NCBI GenBank assembly: GCA_965215475.1
Contig: OZ244061.1
Coordinates: 868,001 to 932,000, forward strand
Origin: Bin80 sp965215475
Lineage (GTDB): Bacteria; Bacteroidota; Rhodothermia; Rhodothermales; Bin80
Reading direction: 5' to 3'
Length of the DNA stretch: 64,000 bases
Both the position numbers and the translations under genes were made by a program. The notes below the pieces were generated by a model. The model had not been told where the DNA came from. It did no database searches and saw only the letters and a program-made list of their open reading frames with translations. Numbering within the stretch: position 1 is the first letter of the stretch; each line of letters starts with the position of its first letter. Positions 36,901 through 44,489 of this stretch are shown in pieces.

Positions 36901-38193
36901 TTGACCTTTAGCGAATCCGTGACCGGCTTTACCACCGACGATATCACTGTCACTGGGGGCACCAAGAAAGACAACGGGTTCAGTGGCAGTGGCGCCAGCT
37001 ACACTCTGGTTGTGATCCCCACCCGTGGCTCGGATGTGGTGGTGACGGTGGCCGCGGACGCGGCGACCGATGGCACCAACACCGGGCCGGCCAGTGCCGA
37101 GAGCGTGACGGCCACCTGGGATACGGCCGCGCCGACGGTGGAAATCACGGGGATCCCGGCGAAGATCAACAGCACCACGAACCTGACCGCCACCTTGACC
37201 TTCAACGAAGCCGTCACGGGCTTTGATAGTAATGATGTGACGGTCACCAACGGAGAAAAAGGCACCTTTACCTCCAGTAGTGCGACCGTCTATACGCTGG
37301 TGATTACCCCCGAGAGTAGCAAGGATCTCACCGTCAGTGTCGCGGCCAACAGCGCCACCGATGGCCTCAACATGGGCCCCGCCAGTGCCGAGAGCGTGAC
37401 GGCGGTCTGGGACGGGGATGCGCCGACGGTCACCATTACCGGGATCCCGGGCAAGATCAATACCACCGGTGAGCTCACCGCCACCTTGACCTTTAGCGAA
37501 TCCGTGACCGGCTTTACCACCGACGATATCACTGTCACTGGGGGCACCAAGAAAGACAACGGGTTCAGTGGCAGTGGCGCCAGCTACACTCTGGTTGTGA
37601 TCCCCACCCGTGGCTCGGATGTGGTGGTGACGGTGGCCGCGGACGCGGCGACCGATGGCACCAACACCGGGCCGGCCAGTGCCGAGAGCGTGACGGCCAC
37701 CTGGGATACGGCCGCGCCGACGGTGGAAATCACGGGGATCCCGGCGAAGATCAACAGCACCACGAACCTGACCGCCACCTTGACCTTCAACGAAGCCGTC
37801 ACGGGCTTTGATAGTAATGATGTGACGGTCACCAACGGAGAAAAAGGCACCTTTACCTCCAGTAGTGCGACCGTCTATACGCTGGTGATTACCCCCGAGA
37901 GTAGCAAGGATCTCACCGTCAGTGTCGCGGCCAACAGCGCCACCGATGGCCTCAACATGGGCCCCGCCAGTGCCGAGAGCGTGACGGCGGTCTGGGACGG
38001 GGATGCGCCGACACTGTCAGGTGCGCCCACGGGACTCACTGCGGAGGCAGACGGGGCAACAGCCATCGATCTGAACTGGATCGCCCCGGTGGAAACGGGT
38101 GGAGTGCCCATCAGTGGCTACAAGATTGAGGTCTCTCCCAATGGAATCAACAACTGGACGGTGTTAGTGGCGAGTCACAGCACGACTAGTTAG
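27964..38193 (+). CDS. giant Ig-like repeat surface adhesin, N-terminal portion (interrupted by an insertion sequence)
   Basis: From the ATG at 27964 the frame gives about 3409 residues. A signal peptide (CLLFLLASFLVTDSIAQA) follows a long N-region. Then come 33 Ig-like domains of about 97 residues, resembling the bacterial Big_12 type (pattern APTVTITGIP, LTATFTFSE, VTGF, DITVTGG, YTLVITP, ATDG, GPASAES, ATWD). The first ten differ from each other; the last 23 are alternating near-identical types A and B. A fibronectin type III domain begins near residue 3353 and is cut by a stop (38191-38193) that arises at the insertion junction. The missing part continues at 40174. A TTG at 27943 is an alternative but weak start. 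The product would lack its sorting tail, so surface attachment is probably lost. Confidence 0.85.
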   Translation: MFWIENIFANASKAVFAFNSGSFARGSFCLLFLLASFLVTDSIAQALESSHRPVHMDGDFRTSRVMVQSTNTAVEIKSSEIILDNTGASPLHGPVTANHEVANPPVVWFQTLDRNPGRRGPLKTPRFIKTRDRLRVYIATSDIRNASGGSDGNLTNFTAGDITVTGGTGKRLSFVNSFYEDDGTTVGYHLFVLGINPTGNRDVVITVKRNSITGTNGQSGPAAAVRFTVTWDPDPPMVEIIPEKKKINNKDNVNVWFQFNENIESFGGNAYTISGGTIETGYFSFDRPGVAIKPKGGENIVVTMKANSVQDEAGNRGPPSAVTSTIVWDATAPTLSITGIPNKIKTNENLTATFTFSEEVTDFDINDVTVTGGTRSPLSEIESGKIYRLSITPNRGSNVVVTIRRNAVTDGLNRGPASAQSATATWDTAAPTVEITGIPAKINSTTNLTATFTFNEAVTGFDSNDVTVTNGDKGTFTATSATEYTLVITPEDSKNLIVTVAANSATDGLNTGPASAESATATWDGIVPTLSITGIPDKINATNELTATLTFSEAVTGFTTDDITVTGGTKKDNGFSGSGASYTLVVIPTRGSNLTVTVRQDAATDGVNTSPATAQSATAVWDNAAPTVTISGIPTRINSTDDLTATFTFNEAVTGFDSNDVSVTNGTAGTFAASSATVYTLVITPESSKDLTVSVAANSATDGLNTGPAIIKSVVSIWDDIAPTVTITGLPEWIDKTDDLTAKFTFSEVVTGFGTDDITVTGGTKKTFTAINSKEYTLIVTPEGNKNVEVIVNADAATDGPNRGPTSAVTAIAVWNPPITVDITGLPAKANKALTPTVIFTFNPSVTDFNLDDIMVTGGKTIGNLTGSGTFYAIRIEADGDEDLVVTVRKDAVTDGFKRGPTSAQSITSTWDVMAPSVSIEVPTKINSRDPLQAIFTFDESVRGFTIDDVEVTGGKKGLWLRDGSKYSVIIVPDGEKDVVVTVPKDAATDGINKGPEADVSATAKWDATAPTLAIGVPDKINKTDEITATFTFSEDVMDFDIDDVAVTNGDKGTFTATSATEYRLIITPEDGSDVVVTVAADAATDGTNTGPASAESVTATWDTAAPTVEITGIPAKINSTTNLTATLTFNEAVTGFDSNDVTVTNGEKGTFTSSSATVYTLVITPESSKDLTVSVAANSATDGLNMGPASAESVTAVWDGDAPTVTITGIPGKINTTGELTATLTFSESVTGFTTDDITVTGGTKKDNGFSGSGASYTLVVIPTRGSDVVVTVAADAATDGTNTGPASAESVTATWDTAAPTVEITGIPAKINSTTNLTATLTFNEAVTGFDSNDVTVTNGEKGTFTSSSATVYTLVITPESSKDLTVSVAANSATDGLNMGPASAESVTAVWDGDAPTVTITGIPGKINTTGELTATLTFSESVTGFTTDDITVTGGTKKDNGFSGSGASYTLVVIPTRGSDVVVTVAADAATDGTNTGPASAESVTATWDTAAPTVEITGIPAKINSTTNLTATLTFNEAVTGFDSNDVTVTNGEKGTFTSSSATVYTLVITPESSKDLTVSVAANSATDGLNMGPASAESVTAVWDGDAPTVTITGIPGKINTTGELTATLTFSESVTGFTTDDITVTGGTKKDNGFSGSGASYTLVVIPTRGSDVVVTVAADAATDGTNTGPASAESVTATWDTAAPTVEITGIPAKINSTTNLTATLTFNEAVTGFDSNDVTVTNGEKGTFTSSSATVYTLVITPESSKDLTVSVAANSATDGLNMGPASAESVTAVWDGDAPTVTITGIPGKINTTGELTATLTFSESVTGFTTDDITVTGGTKKDNGFSGSGASYTLVVIPTRGSDVVVTVAADAATDGTNTGPASAESVTATWDTAAPTVEITGIPAKINSTTNLTATLTFNEAVTGFDSNDVTVTNGEKGTFTSSSATVYTLVITPESSKDLTVSVAANSATDGLNMGPASAESVTAVWDGDAPTVTITGIPGKINTTGELTATLTFSESVTGFTTDDITVTGGTKKDNGFSGSGASYTLVVIPTRGSDVVVTVAADAATDGTNTGPASAESVTATWDTAAPTVEITGIPAKINSTTNLTATLTFNEAVTGFDSNDVTVTNGEKGTFTSSSATVYTLVITPESSKDLTVSVAANSATDGLNMGPASAESVTAVWDGDAPTVTITGIPGKINTTGELTATLTFSESVTGFTTDDITVTGGTKKDNGFSGSGASYTLVVIPTRGSDVVVTVAADAATDGTNTGPASAESVTATWDTAAPTVEITGIPAKINSTTNLTATLTFNEAVTGFDSNDVTVTNGEKGTFTSSSATVYTLVITPESSKDLTVSVAANSATDGLNMGPASAESVTAVWDGDAPTVTITGIPGKINTTGELTATLTFSESVTGFTTDDITVTGGTKKDNGFSGSGASYTLVVIPTRGSDVVVTVAADAATDGTNTGPASAESVTATWDTAAPTVEITGIPAKINSTTNLTATLTFNEAVTGFDSNDVTVTNGEKGTFTSSSATVYTLVITPESSKDLTVSVAANSATDGLNMGPASAESVTAVWDGDAPTVTITGIPGKINTTGELTATLTFSESVTGFTTDDITVTGGTKKDNGFSGSGASYTLVVIPTRGSDVVVTVAADAATDGTNTGPASAESVTATWDTAAPTVEITGIPAKINSTTNLTATLTFNEAVTGFDSNDVTVTNGEKGTFTSSSATVYTLVITPESSKDLTVSVAANSATDGLNMGPASAESVTAVWDGDAPTVTITGIPGKINTTGELTATLTFSESVTGFTTDDITVTGGTKKDNGFSGSGASYTLVVIPTRGSDVVVTVAADAATDGTNTGPASAESVTATWDTAAPTVEITGIPAKINSTTNLTATLTFNEAVTGFDSNDVTVTNGEKGTFTSSSATVYTLVITPESSKDLTVSVAANSATDGLNMGPASAESVTAVWDGDAPTVTITGIPGKINTTGELTATLTFSESVTGFTTDDITVTGGTKKDNGFSGSGASYTLVVIPTRGSDVVVTVAADAATDGTNTGPASAESVTATWDTAAPTVEITGIPAKINSTTNLTATLTFNEAVTGFDSNDVTVTNGEKGTFTSSSATVYTLVITPESSKDLTVSVAANSATDGLNMGPASAESVTAVWDGDAPTVTITGIPGKINTTGELTATLTFSESVTGFTTDDITVTGGTKKDNGFSGSGASYTLVVIPTRGSDVVVTVAADAATDGTNTGPASAESVTATWDTAAPTVEITGIPAKINSTTNLTATLTFNEAVTGFDSNDVTVTNGEKGTFTSSSATVYTLVITPESSKDLTVSVAANSATDGLNMGPASAESVTAVWDGDAPTLSGAPTGLTAEADGATAIDLNWIAPVETGGVPISGYKIEVSPNGINNWTVLVASHSTTS
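31178..38013 (+). repeat. 585-bp tandem repeat, about 11.7 identical copies
   Basis: The period is 585 bp, coding 195 residues, which is two Ig-like domains. Landmarks recur at exact 585-bp spacing, for example GTGGTGGTGACGGTG from 31187 to 37622. By eye the copies show no differences. The tract has much higher G+C content than the flanking genes. The array holds 12 type A and 11 type B domains and ends where the fibronectin domain starts. Such identity indicates recent expansion or continuing homogenisation. Confidence 0.92.
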
Positions 38194-38440
38194 TGCCTGA
38201 CAATAAACTCTAATTCTGGGGTGCATAGGATCGCAAGGGCTATATTTTACGAATACTTACGGGTAGTTTACTTGTTCATTTTGCGGTTATTTTAGGCGTT
38301 GAAGATTTTTCATGAAAAATTCAAAACTTTTCCTGTGGCGGTGGATATCACTGTATTTATAGGACTTTTCTGGGGTTTTTCTTTCTGAATTGATCAAGAT
38401 TTGAAAAATCTTCACCGTTCATTTAATCACATAATTGATC

Positions 38441-39886
38441 ATGCGCGCACAATTTGACACTGAACCGACACTGGGGATGGCTTCCATTGAGGATATGTTT
38501 GTAGATCCTCATTCAAGAGACGATACGTCCCAAATCATCTTAGCATTGCAGTCCATCTGGATGGCCACAGATCTACGGGATCGGATTGTCATGTACCTGC
38601 AAGAGGAGATCGGAGAGGGCACCAATCAAAACACGGGTCGACCGGGGTTGACGTACTGGCGCATCTTTGTTTTGGCCGTCTTCAAGTTTGGCCTGAATTG
38701 TGATTTTGACCGATTGACATTTCAGGTCAACTCGAATGTGCTAATGCGCACCTTATTACAAAATGATACGAGTGATTTTGGTCATGAGTCCTTGTATCGT
38801 GTGCAGACGATTATCAACAATGTAAGTCTGATCACCGATGACATTTGGTCCACACTCAATCGGATGATTGTGGATCATGGGTTAGAGGTCTTTGGAGTTG
38901 CGTCCGATGCTCCTTTGGAAGCGCGGACGGATTCGTATGTGGTGGAAACTCATGTTGAGACGCCCCATGATGTGCGGTTATTGCGCGATTCAATCATTCT
39001 GGCCATGCAGCTTGCTTCAAAGGCCTGGGAGGCCTTTAATTTGGGGGCGTACGACATTGCAGGTTGGCGTCAGTTAAAGCATTTGATTAGTACGGTTAAC
39101 AATGCCTATTTGGAGATCAACACCACCAAAAAGCGTGAGACGAATCCAGAGCTGGTCTTAGCCTTCTTTAAGATTTGTTACTATCGGATTCAGAAGTGTA
39201 TACTGGTCTTGGATAAGATCAAAGAACTTGACCCAAGTTCAAGTCGGATTGCGCCATTAGAAAAGGCGATTGAGCAGTTCAATCGGTTGGTAGATTTGGT
39301 TCATCGTCGTGTGATAGAGGGGGAAAAGATTCCCAATGCAGAGAAGTTATTATCGCTCCATGCCGAGCATACACGTTGGATTGTCAAGGGGAAGGCCATG
39401 CCCAATCAGGTAGAATTGGGGGTGCCTGTCGCGATCACCCAATGTCAACATGGTTTGATTCTGGGATGGGAGATCATATGGACGCAATCAGATGTAGATA
39501 TGACCATTGAGATCGCCACCAAGTATAGGACAGAGTTTGAAAACCTTGGATCCATGAGTTTTGATCGCGGGTTTTGGTCGCCTCAGAATTTTAAGGCATT
39601 AAGCGCTATGGGTATAGAGGTCATTCTTCCCAAAAAGGGCTATAAGAACAAGATAGAGCGCGAACGAGAATCGGCGGAAGAGTTTCGGCGAAAACGTCGG
39701 CAGCATGCGCAGATTGAGTCCTGCATCAACTCTTTGGAACAGCATGGTGGTGCACGTATTCGTACCAAAGGAGGTAAGGCGGGGTTTGCGCGAAGCATCG
39801 GTGCAAGTGTGGTCGCCACGAATTTGTGCCGAATCGGGAAGGTGTTGATGACCCGACACCGAGAGTCGTTTCGCCAAGCGGCGTAA
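38441..39886 (+). CDS. transposase of the IS1202/ISNCY type
   Basis: An intact protein of about 481 residues beginning MRAQFDTEPTLG. The segment DPHSRDDTSQIILALQSIW and the GRPGLTYWRIFVLAVFKFGLNCDFDRL block are typical of a DDE transposase group annotated as ISNCY or IS1202-like. Later acidic residues (ASDAPLEARTDSYVVETHV, SFDRGFWSPQN, and a late glutamate in ERESAEEFR) could form the catalytic triad. I prefer the ATG at 38441 to the TTG at 38435. The frame has no breaks, so the element may still be active. Confidence 0.75.
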   Translation: MRAQFDTEPTLGMASIEDMFVDPHSRDDTSQIILALQSIWMATDLRDRIVMYLQEEIGEGTNQNTGRPGLTYWRIFVLAVFKFGLNCDFDRLTFQVNSNVLMRTLLQNDTSDFGHESLYRVQTIINNVSLITDDIWSTLNRMIVDHGLEVFGVASDAPLEARTDSYVVETHVETPHDVRLLRDSIILAMQLASKAWEAFNLGAYDIAGWRQLKHLISTVNNAYLEINTTKKRETNPELVLAFFKICYYRIQKCILVLDKIKELDPSSSRIAPLEKAIEQFNRLVDLVHRRVIEGEKIPNAEKLLSLHAEHTRWIVKGKAMPNQVELGVPVAITQCQHGLILGWEIIWTQSDVDMTIEIATKYRTEFENLGSMSFDRGFWSPQNFKALSAMGIEVILPKKGYKNKIERERESAEEFRRKRRQHAQIESCINSLEQHGGARIRTKGGKAGFARSIGASVVATNLCRIGKVLMTRHRESFRQAA

Positions 39887-40137
39887 ATTACTCTTCATTG
39901 AGTCACAAAAAAAAATACTCCACCATGGGAGGTGGAAAAGGTGCGTCCGTGCGGCAGAGATTTTACGCAAAATCGATGGCCTATACACTGAATTTGCCCA
40001 TCAGTGGCTACAAGATAAAATATAGGTGAGGTTTACAGATCGGTGAAACAGATCAAAAATTTCGCGACTAAAATCGGTGAGTCTGCCTAGCAGTTAATAA
40101 AAAATTCGTATATTAGGCCTCCGCAAAAAATTGTGAC

Positions 40138-40158
40138 ACCCCAAAGTAGGGGTTTTTT
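40138..40158 (+). terminator. intrinsic terminator at the right end of the insertion sequence
   Basis: ACCCC, a six-base loop AAAGTA and GGGGT are followed by a run of T. The structure lies within the terminal inverted repeat, on the side reading out towards the downstream adhesin fragment. It would block read-through from the transposase gene into that fragment. Confidence 0.6.
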
Positions 40159-40167
40159 GTCAGGCAC

Positions 40168-41758
40168 TAGTTACAAACATACGGGCCTGACGGCCGAACA
40201 GACGCGGCACTACAGGGTGAGTGCGATCAACTCGGAGGGAACATCCGCGGCATCGTCAAGCGCAAGTGCGACGACAGGCAGAGCGACAGTAGTCGCAATG
40301 TTTGCATCTGCCTCGGCTCGTATAGATGAAGCAGCGGATACTCACCGAGTTCGCGTTAATCTGAGTGCACTATCTACGACGTCCATCGCACTAAATTACA
40401 AACTGTCAGGGACCGCAACCGAAGGTGTCGACTATAAAGTACAAGAACTTGGCACCGCAACGATAGGCATAAATGTCATCTCGGTAGATATCCCAATTGT
40501 GATCATCAATGATAGCGAAGAGGAAAAAGACGAAACCATCTTGCTTACACTGATTGACGGGGCAGGGTACGAAATAGGACACACTGATGTATTTACACTG
40601 ATCATCACCGATAATGATACCCCAATACTATCTTTTATCGGTACGATCCCAGATCAATCCTACCTTGTCGGACTGACCATTCAGGATCTTGTGTTACCGG
40701 AGTTGGGAGATCGAACTCAGAACTATACCTACACGCTTACTCCTGAATTGCCCAGTGGACTTCATTTTGATGCGGTTACACGAACCTTGTCTGGAACTCC
40801 CCAAGAGGCAACTGCTCCGAAAACCTTTACGTATACGGGGACCGGTAGCAATGCAGTCACAGCCAGACAGTCCTTCACAATAGAGATCGTAAAACCGGAT
40901 GCACTAACCTTTGCAGATACAGTCAGATCCCAAGTTTATCCGCTCAAAATTCCCCTCTCAGATATAATTCTTCCAGAAACGACAGGGGGAATCCCACCGT
41001 ATATCTATACCTTAACTCCTGAATTGCCCACAGGGCTCGCCTTTGATCCAGAAATCCGTACTCTAAGCGGAATGCCCCTGGAGATTACAACCGCAAGGGT
41101 TTTTACATATATGGCGGAAGATCGCTCGGGGACTCGCATCCATATGGACTTCAGCATGGAGGTGTATCAAGCATCATTTACCGAAATGATTCCCAATCAG
41201 TCCTATTCACGGACGCACCCCATTACTCCCCTCATCCTTCCCGAGATGACAGGAGGTGTACCTCCTGTCCGGTATACCTTGACGCCGCTTGATCTTCCGT
41301 TTGGCCTTAGATTTGACCTTCCGGTTCGTACCATCAGTGGAACCCCTGTAGAAGTGATACCACCAGTAGCCCTCACCTATAAGGCGACTGATGCAAATGG
41401 ATCTCAAGACAGTCTGATGTTCAGCATTGAGGTTGTGTCACCGGTATCGACAGAAGAGGCATCAGGGGTGCCACAACAAGTCCAGGTATACCCGAATTAT
41501 CCGAACCCATTCCAGAATTTCACCCATCTGATCTTTGATCTTCCATGGTCCGCAGAGGTGCAGGTGGAGGTTTTTGATGTAACAGGACGAAGCCTGATTT
41601 TGACCCCGATGGCTCAGATGAGCGCAGGATGGAGCCATGAAATAGAATTGAACGAACTAAGATTTCCCTCTGGATCCTACCTATACAGGATATACGTAAC
41701 CTCTCTGGAAGACAATTCTTTTTCGGTTTATACTGGCCACTTCGTAAGCGTCCAGTGA
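40168..41758 (+). pseudogene. C-terminal portion of the giant adhesin, cut off by the insertion sequence
   Basis: From the right target duplication the frame completes the fibronectin type III domain (YKHTGLTAEQTRHYRVSAINSEG). A Calx-beta domain follows (ARIDEAADTHRVRVNLSA, GVDYKV, IINDSEEEKDETILLTL), then three putative-Ig (He_PIG-like) domains with the pattern YTLTPELP-GL-FD-RTLSGTP. The end is a sorting tail, YPNYPNPFQN, with VEVFDVTGRSL and GSYLYRIYV. It has no signal peptide; a GTG at 40133, inside the insertion sequence, is its only upstream start. On its own it would be a stranded intracellular fragment. Joined to 27964-38192 it completes a frame of 3938 codons including the stop. Confidence 0.85.
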
Positions 41759-41815
41759 TACTAGGGAACAGGATGATCCATTCAGTGCTCACCCTGCTCC
41801 CTGATTTTCGGGCTT

Positions 41816-41835
41816 GTTTCAACACGTGTTGAAAC
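41816..41835. repeat. 20-bp perfect palindrome, copy 2
   Basis: This is identical to the palindrome at 26429-26448 and lies 58 bases after the adhesin stop codon, inside the left end of the IS256-like cluster. It could also act as a hairpin in the adhesin transcript, but the absence of a T-run argues against a standard terminator. Confidence 0.7.
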
Positions 41836-41872
41836 TTTTCTGATGCGAACGGCAGGAGGCGTGTGTATTCGT

Positions 41873-43110
41873 TTACTTTGATGTTTGCTCCCTGAGGGCT
41901 TTTTGGAGTTTGTTCAGGTCTTCTTTCATGTGAATATCTTTTACTTTGGTTTCCACTTCCAGTAAGCCTAAAGTAATCCATCGGTGGCACTGTTCGGAGT
42001 TATTCCATCGCCGGATTTTGCGGCATCTCTCTTTCACGGTGGCATTCAGGCTTTCCATGATGTTGATCGTTCGTAAACATGCACATAGGTTCATATGCAC
42101 CCCTAAACGGTGGAGCGTTAACGTCCCTTCCACCAGACTCGTGGTCGCCTCGGTATATCCATTCGTGTCCAATTGTTCTTGGGTGGCTTCTAGTTCCTGT
42201 CTGGTTTCGTCATAGGATTGCTCTCTGAAGTACACGGCATTCAGCTTACGCTCAAAGGCGTTCTTGTCCTCTTCTCGAGACAGATGATCTTTCATGTTTT
42301 CCCGCTTGTGCTGGGTGCATCGCTAGATCTGTGCATCGTCTCCAAACACGGCAACAATCGCACGATGAATGCCCTTTGCACCATCCACGACAAACAGGAG
42401 CTCCTGATCCTAGCGGAGTCCACGCCGAAACATCTGCACCAATAGCCCCTCCATGACCTCGGCATTCTCGGTCGGAATCTCTGCAAACCCCAGTGCTTGC
42501 TTGATCCCATCTTCGATCACTCCGACACCAATCATGATGGGATTGTTCCGAATCTTCGTGGCATCTATCAGGACAACGACATATCTCTGTTGCGATAGGT
42601 CTCGCTCTTCAAACTCCTGCAACCTCTGCGTTTGGAAAACCCGACTCACGGTGGATGCGCTCCATCCAAAACTCTCCGCACATTCCCGGGTCACCTGCTC
42701 ATACTTGCGCTAGCTGAGGCCATGAAACACAAGATTGATCAGCCTCTTTTGCTGTTTCTCAGAAAGTCTGCAGAGCCTTTGATACGCCTTCAGTGGCTTC
42801 GCCTGTCTCGTATACAGGTCCCGAACACGGGCAAGGGATACCGCTCGGAACGAATGCGAATGGACATGGAGGTGAATCCCCAACGCGTGTAGCACCGTTG
42901 CCGCTTGCTCCCGTGTGTATGCCGCAGTCCGCACAGGGTGTCCACTTCCTCCTCCATGGCCTCGGTGGCAACCAGTCTCTGCACCTCCACCATAGATTCA
43001 TCCAGCGACTGCTCTTCGGACCACGCGTGCAAAATCGGTATAACCTCCGCCCTTGCGAGCCTTGCAGCACCCTCAGCAATCGAGTCTATTGGATCAATGT
43101 CGGTCATCGT
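41873..43110 (-). pseudogene. IS256-family (mutator) transposase pseudogene 1
   Basis: Pieced together on the minus strand it gives an N-terminal part around 43110-42790, then RLINLVFHGLS followed by a stop, then TRECAESFGWSASTVSRVF and YVVVLIDATKIRNNPIMIGVGVIEDGIKQALGFAEIPTENAEV. After further stops come ELLFVVDGAKGIHRAIVAVFGDDAQI and a C-terminal part with INIMESLNATVKERCRKIRRW. The last motif and the DDE spacing are those of IS256 transposases. In-frame stops near 42710, 42410 and 42325 and at least one frame change near the N-terminus inactivate it. Confidence 0.7.
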
Positions 43111-43124
43111 ATGGATGGAATGAG

Positions 43125-44040
43125 TCAATGAACCAAACTCAGATCAAACGAATAGATGCTCAGAAGTATCCGACGCGGGGAACAGCGCAGTACGCAGTGC
43201 TGGCAGCTTGGAGACGTGGGCCAGTCGGCACAAGCGAAATTCCATCTCTCACAGCAGGAGCGCAATCTGCGCACGCCACTGCGCTGAGGAACGATTACAA
43301 CGAAGCAGGTTGGCGTGGATGTCCATGAACGCTGCATGGGCCTTGCATAAGTGGGACATTCGTACGCACGCAGGATGGTGCTCCATATCCAGGAGGAGTC
43401 TGACTCACTGACATAGCGAGAACCCGCTCTCGTTTGCGGTACTGACAATACTGTACACGAATGGGAAGGAGTGATTCTGTGACCTGTGTAGAGAAATGGA
43501 ACTCCCTGGAGGTGATGCATAGCAGGCCTAGTTCTGTACGCAGCCCGTGATCAAGTAGTCCATGGAACAACGCTTGCATGGACTACTTGATCTTGTGTCG
43601 AGGCCTCAACAAAACCCAGAACGTGCCGATAGCCTTCTTCGGTTGCCCACACACATAGTGGCTGTCCCCAGATCTGGGCGATATCCACCCACAAGACAAC
43701 GTAGTGATTCGTATGCAGAGGGCGGTGATCAAATACATCAAGAGCCTCCATGCGCACTTGATGTAGAGAGGCCTCATCTCCATACTCCGATAACGAAGAT
43801 GCAGACGTTGCAACGGGCGCAGGCGCATTTTCTGGAACCGAACTGGGAGCGGAGCTCCAGACACGGCATTGCTTCCTCAGGGAAGGAAACTGCCTGATTT
43901 GGGGGCACATTGCAGGTCAATTCCCGAAGAATGTCCACACAATGATGGATCAAGGATAAGCGCAGAGATGGATCCGTTACCGAAGTGGATTGTAGCACTT
44001 GTTACAGAGAACATCGCTCATCAGAATCACTCATAATACT
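43125..44040 (-). pseudogene. IS256-like transposase pseudogene 2 (divergent)
   Basis: Minus-strand frames give HYVVLWVDIAQIWGQPLCVW and GYRHVLGFVEASTQD around 43600-43700. This lines up with the catalytic region of the first pseudogene (YVVVLIDATKIRNNPIMIGV, ALGFAEIPTEN). Around 43440-43560 the frame GLRTELGLLCI and VQYCQYRKRERVLAM matches the region around the second aspartate and the QHKRENM motif. Stops and frame changes are frequent. It is clearly not a recent copy of pseudogene 1. Confidence 0.5.
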
Positions 44041-44128
44041 TTTGATGTTTTGTGAGAATGAAAGGGAACCCTACCATGCACAGTCAATAGTCAAAAGTTT
44101 TAACACGTTTTGGAACAAGTGCCATGGA

Positions 44129-44489
44129 AAGGGTACATGATGAGTTGTGGTGAATATTAAGGGATAATTGTGGAAACAAGCCCTGTCAATCGGTGATATA
44201 AGTAGGGTATATTCCCTTATAAGGAAGCACTCAAAGCTTCACTTATAGATCTCTTCGAATGTGTTGAAATTGCGATCACGAAATCTCTGGACTAAGTTTT
44301 CTTCAATCAATACGTTTTTTACCCTATACGACAGAAATACATACGGAAGAATCTCGTACCTCTATCCCAACATCACCGGCCAGAACTCTAGAACTCCACT
44401 GTCAAAATCATTATCCTCTGATCAGATTTATGAACTCATTGTGGGGTTCAATCTAACTCATATTTATCGATCTATTTTGATCCAACTTC
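44129..44489. other. intergenic region upstream of the subtilase gene
   Basis: This 361-bp AT-rich region shows no gene or distinct repeat. It presumably holds the promoter of the subtilase gene that starts at 44490. Confidence 0.45.

Larger units (their letters stand above)
38193..40167 (+). mobile_element. IS1202/ISNCY-type insertion sequence inside the adhesin gene
   Basis: The 1975-bp element has the outer inverted repeat GTGCCTGACAA at both ends, and the similarity extends imperfectly over about 31 bp to a shared GGGGTG. It is flanked by the direct duplication TAGTTA (38187-38192 and 40168-40173). Deleting the element and one duplication joins the codons ACT AGT TAC AAA in frame and restores the fibronectin domain. 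It carries one transposase gene. The unaltered ends and duplication imply a recent event. Confidence 0.9.
41811..44128 (-). mobile_element. cluster of decayed IS256-like elements
   Basis: The left end at 41811 begins GGGCTTGTTTCAACACG, and the right end near 44128, read on the minus strand, has the related GGCACTTGTTCCAAAACG. Between them lie two broken minus-strand transposase genes of the mutator/IS256 type. Whether this is one element invaded by another or two fused elements is unclear. The junction between them, around 43110-43130, has no clear terminal repeat. Confidence 0.5.

Noticed and set aside
31178..38013. Tandem repeats considered as a CRISPR or satellite array
   Set aside because: The 585-bp units are in frame, code for Ig-like domains and have no spacer structure.
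28890..38111. Long series of 88- and 89-codon open frames on the minus strand inside the adhesin
   Set aside because: They recur with the 585-bp repeat and are a composition effect of the high-G+C coding repeat on the opposite strand; they have no independent start signals.
42793..43411. Plus-strand open frames across the IS256-like region
   Set aside because: The transposase similarity is clearly on the minus strand; these are opposite-strand by-products.
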